From: an uncultured Fretibacterium sp.
GTDB lineage: Bacteria > Synergistota > Synergistia > Synergistales > Aminobacteriaceae
Length of the DNA: 15,996 nt
Direction of reading: 5' to 3'
Assembly: GCA_937915835.1 (NCBI GenBank)
Contig: CALGHA010000018.1
Span: forward strand, 1 to 15,996
Shown here: piece after piece, positions 9,216 to 15,701 of the stretch
Position numbering within the stretch: the stretch's first letter is position 1
How the letters are laid out: each line of letters begins with the position of its first letter
The notes under the pieces: generated by a model
The model's database searches: none
What the model saw: only the letters and a program-made list of their open reading frames with translations
What the model was told of the DNA's origin: nothing
Made by a program: the position numbers and the translations under genes

Positions 9216-9620
9216 ATGATGAAGAAAATTTTTATCAGTCAAGAAATTTACGCAGCTATTCTTGACCACGCAAAGAAAGAATTACCGAACGAGGCATGCG
9301 GTCTTATTGCAGGAATTGAAGACGGAGATTTGCGGACAATCGAGAAAGTTTACATGCTCACGAATATTGATAAATCATCGGAACATTTCTCGCTTTCTCC
9401 TCGTGAACAGTTATTAGCAGTTCAGGACATCAGGAAAAATCAGCTTAAATTGTTAGGCAACTGGCATTCACACCCTTCATCGCCTTCAAGACCTTCTGCT
9501 GAAGATATAAGCCTCGCGTTCGATAAAAACTTGAGCTATCTGATTTTGTCATTAATGAATGTTAATGAACGCTTTGATAACAAAGTCAACATAAGCAATA
9601 AATTTTTACAGGGAGGGTAA
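9216..9620 (+). CDS. hcyD: JAMM/Mov34-family metalloprotease (HcyD type)
   Basis: Zinc protease predicted to trim the C-terminal residue of the HcyS carrier so that its GG end is free. The JAMM signature is visible: a Glu in NEACGLIAG near residue 27, then HSHPSSPSRPSAED at about residues 87-100, with both His, the Ser and the Asp in place. At 134 residues the length is near normal. The last 20 residues (after YLILSLMN) do not look like the family's usual final strand, so a small deletion or shift near 9555 may have changed the tail. Two in-frame ATGs (9216 and 9219) are possible starts. It lies six bases after hcyF and is followed by sulfite reductase behind a GGGAGGG-like site. Confidence 0.78.
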   Translation: MMKKIFISQEIYAAILDHAKKELPNEACGLIAGIEDGDLRTIEKVYMLTNIDKSSEHFSLSPREQLLAVQDIRKNQLKLLGNWHSHPSSPSRPSAEDISLAFDKNLSYLILSLMNVNERFDNKVNISNKFLQGG

Positions 9621-9625
9621 TTTTT

Positions 9626-10342
9626 ATGGCGACGATAGATTACGCAACACTTAAGAAGGGCGGCTTTATGCGTCAGAAACAGAAAGGATTTTTCTCTTTG
9701 CGGTTGGCGGTCAAGTAACTTCCGAACAGCTTAATAGGGAATTGAGATCCCGTTCATCAATATTAAGGACATCGAGGAAGTCAAAGCGACATTAGCAGAA
9801 GGCGGAATTGCTCCCGGAGTTTGCGGGCCTCGTGTTCGAACAGTAACGGCATGTCAGGGAAATAAAGTTTGTCCGAACGCATGCATTGACACGGAAGAGA
9901 TTGCTCAAGAGTTAAGCGCGAGATATTTCGGCCGTGAACTTCCTCATAATAGGCATTAAGGGCGAACTTGCTGTAAAATGGCTTGAAGAAAAATGCATAT
10001 CCTGCTGAATTTTTGAGAAGACCTGCAGAACTGGAGCAAGACGGCAAAATCAATATCGACTACGACAAGTGCAATAATTGCGGAAGATGCGCTTTCACGT
10101 GTCCTGTTGATGCCTATGAAACGACAGAAGGATATTTTGTTTATTTCGGAGGACTTTTCGGCAACACTATTAATAAGGGAACTCCCGATTGTGCCTTTCA
10201 TAACAGATAGGGAAACACTTTTAAAAATTTGTGATGTGGCTATAATATTCTTCAAAAAGAACGCTTCAAGTTTACGATTGATAGAGTTGGAATTGAAGCA
10301 CTGAGAGCCAAAATTATGGAGGCTTATAATGACGGACGATGA
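9626..10342 (+). pseudogene. Siroheme sulfite reductase with ferredoxin domain, broken
   Basis: Small single-subunit nitrite/sulfite reductase-type protein that would reduce sulfite to sulfide for the carrier pathway. The N-terminus (MRQKQKGFFSLRLAV, from about 9668) breaks into a stop near 9715. IEIPFINIKDIEEVKA resumes at about 9742 in another frame after loss of the usual HLTSRQG-type region. The first siroheme/Fe-S Cys pair (TACQGNKVC) is present near 9847-9873, but the second block (GCxNNC) is missing at about 9945-9955, where IGIKGELAVKW is joined directly to FGRELPH. The ferredoxin part follows (KCISC, then another frame with CNNCGRCAFTCP at about 10071-10105). Further shifts lie near 10180 and 10270, and the true C-terminus (FTIDRVGIEALRAKIMEAYN) ends at TGA 10340-10342, overlapping tusA by 14 bases. 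Confidence 0.88.
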
Positions 10343-10580
10343 TATTAAATTTGACGAGGAAGTTGATATTACTGATGTAGTTTGTCCCGTAACTTTCGTG
10401 AAAGCTAAAGTCGCTCTTGAGGAGCTTGATGATGGTCAAATCCTACGTATCCGAATGAATGACGGTGAGCCTGTGCAAAATGTTCCGAGAAGCATTAAGG
10501 ACGAAGGACATAAAATCTTGAAGCTCACAAAAAACGACGACGGAACTTATAATTTGTTTGTCAGAAAAGTTGATGAATAG
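10329..10580 (+). CDS. tusA: TusA/SirA-family sulfur-transfer protein
   Basis: Small sulfur-relay protein that would carry persulfide sulfur, probably between the sulfite reductase and the carrier-activating step. The 83-residue frame has the family's single Cys near residue 19 in DVVCPVTFVKAKVALEEL, a variant of the CPxP motif in which the second Pro is replaced, as seen in many TusA-like proteins found next to HcyS-type clusters. The expected beta-alpha-beta fold and the DDGTYNLFVRK end are complete. Its start overlaps the sulfite reductase end by 14 bases, pointing to coupled translation in the original operon. No lesion is visible. Its function is doubtful while its partners are dead, unless it serves another sulfur pathway. 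Confidence 0.85.
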   Translation: MTDDDIKFDEEVDITDVVCPVTFVKAKVALEELDDGQILRIRMNDGEPVQNVPRSIKDEGHKILKLTKNDDGTYNLFVRKVDE

Positions 10581-11997
10581 CTCAGGATCAGGACAAGAAG
10601 AACGAAGGCTTGACCGGAAATTAACACCGTTAAATGTGTGGTCAATGGCGTTCGGCTGTGTAATAGGCTTTGGAGCTTTTATGATGCCTGGAACGGTTTT
10701 CTTGAAGCGTGCCGGGCCTCTTGGAACTTTAATAGCTATGCAGCTTGGAGCTTTTGTTATGCTCATAATTTCTTACAGTTACGGGCATATGATTAAAATT
10801 TTCCCTGTTGCCGGCGGTGAATTTGTCTTTGCAAAACTTACTTTCGGGAAGAAGCACGGATTTTTATGCGCGTGGTTTCTTGGAATGAGCTATTTATGTC
10901 TTGTCCCGGTCAATGCAAACGCTATAGCTGTGTTGTGTCGAGTTTTATTTGGAGGAGTTTTTCAGGTAAAATTCTTGTATAACATAGCGGGCGATCATAT
11001 TTTTCTCGGTGAAATCATAATAGCTCTGACTGCAATAATACTCTTCGCCTTCATCAACGTCCTGAACGTAAAAATTTCCGGTGTAATCCAAACAGTTCTT
11101 GTAATACTTCTTCTTTCCGGAGTAATCATATTAATCTTTGCGGCTTTAATCAGTCCATTAACAGAAGCGTCAAATTTATCGCCGATGTTTTATCCTGTTG
11201 AGACTGGCAATGAAGTATATCGCGACATTTTTCAGGTTTTTGCAGTGAGTGCAATAGCTCCGTGGGCATTTGTCGGTTTTGACACGATCCCGCAATTATC
11301 AGAAGAATCAAATTTCAGCTTAAGCAAAGTCAAAGTTCTAATGGATACATGTATATTATGCGGCTGTTTTGTCTATATCGCGCTGACTTTCATAGCTGCT
11401 TCGTATTTACCTGACACTTTCGAGAATTGGGCTGAATATATCGATGACCTTCCTAACATTCACGGGCTTATGTCGACACCTTTAATTTTTGCGGCATATA
11501 AGATTATGGGGAAAATTGGCCTGTTCGTCGTCGGAATATCGGCTTTATGCGCGATGCTCACGGGAATTTTGGGATTTTACACTGCAACAAGCCGCCTTCT
11601 TTATTCATTATCACGCGAAAAGATGATCCCTGAATGGTTCGGAAAACTCAACAAATATAATGCCCCTATGAACGCAAATTTATTCTGTATGGTAGTCTCA
11701 ATAATAATTCCTTTCGCTGGACGTAATCTTCTGGGCTGGGCTGTCGATATGTCATCAATCGGAGGAGCAATCGGCTTCGGTTATACGTCGTTAGCTTCAA
11801 GAGTTTACGCAGTGAAAGATCATAAGAAGGACATTGCTATATTCGGGACGCTGGGATTTATTTTTTCTGTTATCTTCGCGATTATCCTTATCATACCTCT
11901 TCCGTTTATTCCGGGTGTATCACTTTCATCTGAGGCGTTTATGTGTTTATTAATATGGACTTTACTTGGAGAAATAATTTACCGGAGGAGACAATAA
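10573..11997 (+). CDS. APC-superfamily amino-acid permease
   Basis: Membrane transporter of the amino acid-polyamine-organocation family, most likely amino-acid uptake or exchange; the substrate is not deducible. The N-terminus has the family's first-helix signature (GCVIGFGAFMMPG), followed by about twelve hydrophobic segments, a GGEFVF motif in the first third, PWAFVGFDTIPQLSEE near the middle and ATSRLLYSLSREKMIP in helix 8-9. About 474 residues, a normal length with no visible lesion. I chose the ATG at 10573, which overlaps the end of tusA by eight bases; a TTG at 10558 would add five residues. It is a 1.4-kb intact gene flanked on both sides by broken ones, so it appears to be under selection. 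A link with sulfur amino acid import, replacing lost synthesis, is attractive but unproven. Confidence 0.9.
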   Translation: MNSSGSGQEERRLDRKLTPLNVWSMAFGCVIGFGAFMMPGTVFLKRAGPLGTLIAMQLGAFVMLIISYSYGHMIKIFPVAGGEFVFAKLTFGKKHGFLCAWFLGMSYLCLVPVNANAIAVLCRVLFGGVFQVKFLYNIAGDHIFLGEIIIALTAIILFAFINVLNVKISGVIQTVLVILLLSGVIILIFAALISPLTEASNLSPMFYPVETGNEVYRDIFQVFAVSAIAPWAFVGFDTIPQLSEESNFSLSKVKVLMDTCILCGCFVYIALTFIAASYLPDTFENWAEYIDDLPNIHGLMSTPLIFAAYKIMGKIGLFVVGISALCAMLTGILGFYTATSRLLYSLSREKMIPEWFGKLNKYNAPMNANLFCMVVSIIIPFAGRNLLGWAVDMSSIGGAIGFGYTSLASRVYAVKDHKKDIAIFGTLGFIFSVIFAIILIIPLPFIPGVSLSSEAFMCLLIWTLLGEIIYRRRQ

Positions 11998-12329
11998 TAA
12001 AATTTTATTTGTTATATGTTCGCTAATTCTTTGTGTTGCTGTCATATGTGGTTCGAGACAGCAAAGAGGAAATCCGTACAGCTTTCAATACCTGCCAGGT
12101 CTGCAACGGTTCATAGCTTGCATATTATAAACAGTCAGGAAATCAGCTTGTATGTCAGAACTGCGGCAAACGTTTTCCTATGTATGAAGTTGGAGTAAAT
12201 GCATGGGGCTGTAATCCGTATCTAATCTTCGAAAATCAAAGAGTGATGAGCTGCGACAAGGTTATTATTCCTAATAATTTATTGAAGAAAGCTAAAGATA
12301 TATTCTCAATCTGGAAAATTGAGTATTAA
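11998..12329 (+). pseudogene. DUF2318-type cysteine-rich protein, broken
   Basis: Remnant of a DUF2318 family protein, thought to bind metal or an iron-sulfur centre at the membrane. A hydrophobic leader (KILFVICSLILCVAVICG) is readable from about 12000 but lacks a start codon. It then breaks near 12070 with loss of the stretch before the family domain. The domain follows in another frame: EIRTAFNTCQVCNG, then an in-frame TAG near 12115, LVCQNCGKRFPMYEVGV, WGCNPYLI, and the C-terminal block ending IFSIWKIEY with TAA at 12327-12329. Two CxxC pairs and GCNP, the diagnostic residues, are all present. It begins immediately after the APC permease stop and precedes the HMA/TauE gene. Identification rests on motif order, not on a search. 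Confidence 0.72.
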
Positions 12330-12375
12330 TTGCAAAATTATCGGGTAATCAATAAACATGTGAAGTAAGGACGTT

Positions 12376-13310
12376 TTGCGTAAGAAAATTCATATTTACA
12401 TAAACGGCATGACTTGTATAAACTGCCAGAATAGGATTGCGAGAAAACTTAACAAGACGCAAGGAGTTATTAATGCTGTTGTGAGTTATGAATATAGCTG
12501 TGCTGAAATTATTTATGACGATAAGAAAATTTCATTTGAACAGATTGACGAAATCATAAATGGCTTGGGCTATAAAATTTCCGATGGCAAAACTAAAATT
12601 ATTCGCAATTTATTTATTCTGCCGGCTATAATCATAATTTATGGAATGTTATTCATAATCGGCTTGACGACCTCAATACATTGTATAGCTATGTGCGGAG
12701 GGATTATTGCAGTCTGCTTTGAAGATTACAGCAGGCGTTTTCATGGTAATCATGGGTAAATCTCTTCTCGTTCCTCCGCAAATTTTCAATTAGGCTTCCT
12801 AAATTCTTATCCGATAAAATTTTTTTAGCAGGAATAGGGAAAAGTCGCCGTTTATCATCGGGCTTCTTAATGGACTTATGCCGTGCGGGCCCTTACAGTC
12901 CATGTGGCTGGTTGCATTAATTACGTGTAATCCTTTAACGGGGGCTTTGTCAATGTTAATATTTGCTCTAGGTTCGCTCGTTTCAATATTGGGTAAAAAG
13001 TTTTCCCGTTTCATAATGACATCAGGAGCCGTATTAGTTACAGTCATGGGATTAATCATGATCACTCAGGGAGGAATTTTAAGCGGCATATTTCAGGGGA
13101 CAGAGTTAAATTCTCAGGAAGTCAAAATTAATGATGAGCTGCAAATAATTCACAGCACTTTATCACTGGACGCTATCCAGATATTGAAGCTAAAGCGGGA
13201 ACTCCTGTTAAGGAGACAATATAATTGAGTTTATGTCGTCCAGGACGGAACTATCTTACTATTATTTCTGGATGGGAATGCTTCAGGGAAAAATATTGAT
13301 ACATGATTGA
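12376..13310 (+). pseudogene. HMA-TauE/SafE-cupredoxin membrane protein, broken
   Basis: Remnant of a three-part membrane protein. First, a heavy-metal-associated domain with the metal site GMTCINC near residue 11. Second, a sulfite-exporter TauE/SafE-like multi-helix domain, first half around TTSIHCIAMCGG (about 12662-12700), second half around GLLNGLMPCGPLQSM (about 12860-12905) and a later membrane segment. Third, a small cupredoxin-like domain with RYPDIEAKAGTPVK and a final WMGMLQGKILIHD ending at TGA 13308. A large part between the two halves of the TauE domain is missing, with stops and shifts near 12700-12860. The cupredoxin part is shifted near 13165 and has lost a block near 13220, and its expected ligand Cys (CWMGM) is Phe (TTC at 13266-13268). 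The start is TTG at 12376 after GTAAGG, possibly a mutated ATG. It was likely a copper or metal handling protein. Confidence 0.72.
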
Positions 13311-13312
13311 TG

Positions 13313-13342
13313 AAAGTTTATAAGATAATTAGAGGAAACTTT
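13313..13342 (+). terminator. Weak candidate terminator after the HMA/TauE remnant
   Basis: AAAGTTT at 13313-13319 and AAACTTT at 13336-13342 can form a 7-bp stem with a 16-base loop, followed by TATTAATCTT. The stem is AT-rich and the loop long, so it would be a poor intrinsic terminator. It lies directly after the end of the last broken gene of the plus-strand block. Confidence 0.25.
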
Positions 13343-13350
13343 TATTAATC

Positions 13351-13443
13351 TTAATTTCCGCGTTTATGAGCTATTGAATAACATACGCCCAAGAACATAA
13401 TTGAAGAGTAAAGCAGCGCGTAACATGCCTTGATTTTTTTCAT
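13351..13443 (-). CDS. Possible 30-residue single-span membrane peptide
   Basis: A minus-strand frame from ATG (13443-13441) to TAA (13353-13351) encodes a basic N-terminus (MKKIK), one hydrophobic segment of about 18 residues and a polar tail (HKRGN), the layout of a small inner-membrane protein. No Shine-Dalgarno-like site is visible upstream. It could equally be the tail of a decayed membrane protein gene, or chance. I do not recognise it. Confidence 0.2.
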   Translation of the reverse strand: MKKIKACYALLYSSIMFLGVCYSIAHKRGN

Positions 13444-13512
13444 TGATTGGGTAAGTATTTAGCAGTAAACATTATTATCGAAACGTAACGTGTCTGCTCT
13501 GATGATAATTCT

Positions 13513-13553
13513 GTCATAAGGGCAATTCATTAAGTGTATATGCAGTCATAAGG
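13513..13553. repeat. 9-bp direct repeat GTCATAAGG, two copies
   Basis: GTCATAAGG occurs at 13513-13521 and again at 13545-13553, 32 bp apart, close to three helical turns. The spacing would place both copies on the same face of DNA. It lies downstream of both flanking genes, so a regulatory role is not obvious. Confidence 0.4.
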
Positions 13554-13644
13554 CTGGCTTGAAATTCAAATGTGTAATTGTGGCAGCTAAGACATGTTTT
13601 ATGTTTTATTTAGATATAACCTTATTTCTCAATAATGAGACTGT

Positions 13645-14922
13645 TTATTTTTCTGTGTTGTCAGGGATTATCACAGTTACAAGAGTTCCGCCGCCGTCAT
13701 TGGACGTTATCGTCAGGGTTCCTCCGCACATAATCTCTAACCTTTCCTGAATATTTTTGAGCGCAATATGAGGCTCACTGTTATCGTTTTGCTCAAAACC
13801 TCGTCCGTTATCAGCAACGATAATTTCACTCCCACAATCCGTTTTTCTTGTCCTGATGGAAATTCGGAACGGGCCAGCATATGGATCTCTTCCGTGTTTA
13901 ATTGCGTTCTCAACGATAGGCTGTAACGTCAACGGAGGCACTCGAAAGAAAGTATGCGGCGTGTCGTAATCAACAAATAAGCTGTCTTCATATTGAGCTT
14001 GTTCAACGGCAAGATAAGCACGAGTATGTTCCAGTTCCGAAGAAAAGGGTATCGGAGTTGCACTCGCAATGGCGGTAAAATTTTTGCGCAGGTATGTTGT
14101 AAAATCCATAATGACTTGCCGGGCCAATTGAGGATTTTGACTGCAGAGGCAATAAATGCTCGTCATTGTGTTGTAGATAAAGTGCGGCCGCATTTGCAAA
14201 ACCATGATACTGGCGCGCTGATTAGCAATCTCACGTTGTCGGCACAAATCCTGCTCGATCTGGTCTGACAGAATGAGGCTGTACATTGACAGGGCTGATA
14301 AGACAATGCAAATGTCGATTAACGGCCAGATTTCGACGAATATTTGCACGAACAGCGCGATTGTTATAGGCAGCAGGGCAATTCGAAAACTGAGGAAGGC
14401 TTTATGAGAAAGTCGCTTTCGATTTCGTATCATACTTGCGAGATTGAGCAGGACAATTGCGATTATTGGCACCAACAAAATCGGGTAATATTTTCCACGA
14501 TAATATTCTTTGTTCTGTATGAAATAACCAAACTCGCCTATGAACGGAGCACTCGTGAGCAAGACAACAAAGATCACCTCAAGGCTCAACACAATGTGAA
14601 AGAGCTTGCTTGAGCGTAAATTTTCTCCGCAACAGTGCAGTAAATAAGCCGTTATCATTGACAAAGGCAGCGAGAGAAACAGGGACTCCAGAATTAGGAT
14701 GAAATACGGTGCCGCAACCGAGACGGAATAACTATACACAACAGGTTCAACAAGCCCCGACAAGGATAACAGCACAAGGACGGTAAACAGCATACGGAAA
14801 AAGCGCTTGCTCCAGTTGTCAATTCCCGGCATTATCGCGATGAACCACAAGCCTAACGCGCTTAACAGTAAAGCCGCACCGCATATGAAGTAGATAAAAT
14901 AATATTCGTCCCAATAAATCAC
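13645..14922 (-). CDS. LytS-type sensor histidine kinase
   Basis: Membrane sensor kinase of the LytS/YehU type, partner of the regulator encoded just upstream. The 425-residue product has about seven hydrophobic segments within residues 8-220 and no recognisable extracytoplasmic binding domain, then a cytoplasmic kinase part. The phospho-accepting His is probably H247 in RPHFIYN, the N-box lies in LQPIVENAIKHG (333-344), G1 in DNGRGF (371-376) and G2 in the GGGTLVTV region near 410-417. Start is GTG at 14922, overlapping the regulator's stop by three bases (GTGA), which suggests coupled translation and equal amounts. No lesion is seen. The signal it senses is unknown; the multi-span sensor region suggests a membrane-associated or small-molecule cue. 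Confidence 0.92.
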   Translation of the reverse strand: MIYWDEYYFIYFICGAALLLSALGLWFIAIMPGIDNWSKRFFRMLFTVLVLLSLSGLVEPVVYSYSVSVAAPYFILILESLFLSLPLSMITAYLLHCCGENLRSSKLFHIVLSLEVIFVVLLTSAPFIGEFGYFIQNKEYYRGKYYPILLVPIIAIVLLNLASMIRNRKRLSHKAFLSFRIALLPITIALFVQIFVEIWPLIDICIVLSALSMYSLILSDQIEQDLCRQREIANQRASIMVLQMRPHFIYNTMTSIYCLCSQNPQLARQVIMDFTTYLRKNFTAIASATPIPFSSELEHTRAYLAVEQAQYEDSLFVDYDTPHTFFRVPPLTLQPIVENAIKHGRDPYAGPFRISIRTRKTDCGSEIIVADNGRGFEQNDNSEPHIALKNIQERLEIMCGGTLTITSNDGGGTLVTVIIPDNTEK

Positions 14923-15518
14923 TTCTCAGAGCCTCCAATTGAAAATGGATAACGTAACTTTTTCAGCTGTTCCCTCACGTTCTCCGTAGTCAGAGGCTTT
15001 AACATGAAACCGCTGGCCTCAGTCTTCCACGCGTCGAGTGAGTAATCTGCGTAGGCTGTCAGAAACACAATGTTTGTGCGTGGATTGATTTCAAGCAACG
15101 TTCTGCAAAGGTCAAGTCCGCTCGCCGTTCCCAGTTCAATATCTAGAATCGCCAGAGCTACACGGTTCTTTTTTGCGTATTCAATCGCTTCCATTGGCCA
15201 GATAAAACCCATAATCGTTGCGTTCGTCATAACCTCCCCTAAGACACTCAGACAATCAGAGAGAATTACTTTGCTGTCTTCTACGATTATAACGTTTGGA
15301 CTTTCTTCGCTCTGAGCCGCGAGTGAGAACAGCTCGTTTGTGTCAACTCCTAAGCACTTGGCAAGGCGAGTAATCATAATAGCATCAGGAAGTCGGCTTG
15401 AGTTTTCCCAACGTGCGACGGTTGAATGATTGACGAACATTTTTTCTCCGAGCTGTTTTTGCGAAAGCCCTCTTTCTTCTCGAAGTTTTCGCAGGGTTCT
15501 CGCAAATAAAGTATTCAC
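14919..15518 (-). CDS. Response regulator with N-terminal XRE helix-turn-helix and C-terminal receiver domain
   Basis: Two-domain regulator with the order reversed from most response regulators. Residues 7-65 form a Cro/C1-type (XRE) helix-turn-helix (LSQKQLGEKMFVNHSTVARWENSSRLP). Residues 75-190 form a receiver: acidic pair E80/D81, phospho-acceptor D126 in ALAILDIEL, T154 in FLTAYAD and K174 in FMLKPL. All receiver key residues are present, so phosphorylation by the adjacent LytS-type kinase is likely. Start is GTG at 15518 with GGAGGTG seven bases upstream (complement of 15526-15532). The pair is transcribed away from the acetolactate decarboxylase gene, so it may control that gene, itself, or both from the shared 183-bp region. 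Confidence 0.92.
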   Translation of the reverse strand: MNTLFARTLRKLREERGLSQKQLGEKMFVNHSTVARWENSSRLPDAIMITRLAKCLGVDTNELFSLAAQSEESPNVIIVEDSKVILSDCLSVLGEVMTNATIMGFIWPMEAIEYAKKNRVALAILDIELGTASGLDLCRTLLEINPRTNIVFLTAYADYSLDAWKTEASGFMLKPLTTENVREQLKKLRYPFSIGGSEK

Positions 15519-15525
15519 TTAACAC

Positions 15526-15532
15526 ACCTCCA
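15526..15532 (-). promoter_or_regulatory. Ribosome binding site of the XRE-receiver regulator
   Basis: On the minus strand GGAGGTG lies seven bases before the GTG start at 15518, a near-consensus Shine-Dalgarno that supports this non-ATG start. Confidence 0.7.
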
Positions 15533-15579
15533 ATTTTTGTTCGCGATTATGATAAACCGGCGCGCCAGAAAATACATGA

Positions 15580-15604
15580 GTATTGACAAAGTGAGTTTTG
15601 ACAA
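15580..15604. promoter_or_regulatory. Tandem GTWTTGACAA repeat in the divergent promoter region
   Basis: GTATTGACAA at 15580-15589 and GTTTTGACAA at 15595-15604 match at nine of ten bases and are 15 bp apart start to start. Each contains TTGACA, the -35 consensus on the plus strand, but neither has a good -10 at 17 bp. They lie in the 183-bp gap between the divergent regulator and acetolactate decarboxylase genes and could be operator half-sites for the XRE domain, or one -35 with an overlapping site. Confidence 0.4.
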
Positions 15605-15684
15605 TTCGGAAACTTAATTTACAAAAATATCCGATGAGCAGAAAATACGACACGCTTCATTAGTTGCTAATCCTGATTTTCATA

Positions 15685-15692
15685 AAGGAGGA
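15685..15692 (+). promoter_or_regulatory. Ribosome binding site of the acetolactate decarboxylase gene
   Basis: AAAGGAGG, close to the perfect Shine-Dalgarno, is followed by an A/T-rich spacer and the ATG at 15702. It fixes the start and predicts efficient translation. Confidence 0.8.
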
Positions 15693-15701
15693 ATTTTTTT
15701 T

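Larger units (their letters stand above)
13311..13644. other. Intergenic region without convincing gene
   Basis: A 334-bp AT-rich stretch between the broken HMA/TauE gene (plus) and the end of the histidine kinase gene (minus), so both transcripts run into it. All plus frames are full of stops. It holds an AT-rich inverted repeat at 13313-13342, a possible 30-codon minus-strand frame at 13351-13443, a 9-bp direct repeat at 13513 and 13545, and a short palindrome TCTCAATAATGAGA near 13627. No strong terminator with a T-tract is seen. Confidence 0.6.

Noticed and set aside
1132..10342. Programmed frameshifting or bypass as an explanation for the many split frames
   Set aside because: Slippery motifs are not evident at the junctions, and conserved catalytic segments are physically missing, so no recoding event could restore the proteins.
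1132..10342. Introns, inteins or inserted elements splitting the genes
   Set aside because: The junctions show missing sequence, not extra sequence; no intron, transposase or terminal inverted repeat is visible.
10558..10572. TTG at 10558 as the permease start
   Set aside because: It would add five residues unlike the family; the ATG at 10573 at the tusA end is simpler, though not proven.
13622..13642. Terminator for the two-component operon
   Set aside because: The TCTCA/TGAGA stem is only five pairs and has no T-tract on the minus strand.
13993..14613. Two plus-strand open frames opposite the histidine kinase
   Set aside because: Antisense shadows of a well-supported kinase gene, with no recognisable domains or ribosome sites.
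15559..15566. GGCGCGCC palindrome in the divergent region
   Set aside because: An 8-bp GC palindrome can occur by chance; there is no second copy and no flanking symmetry to support an operator.
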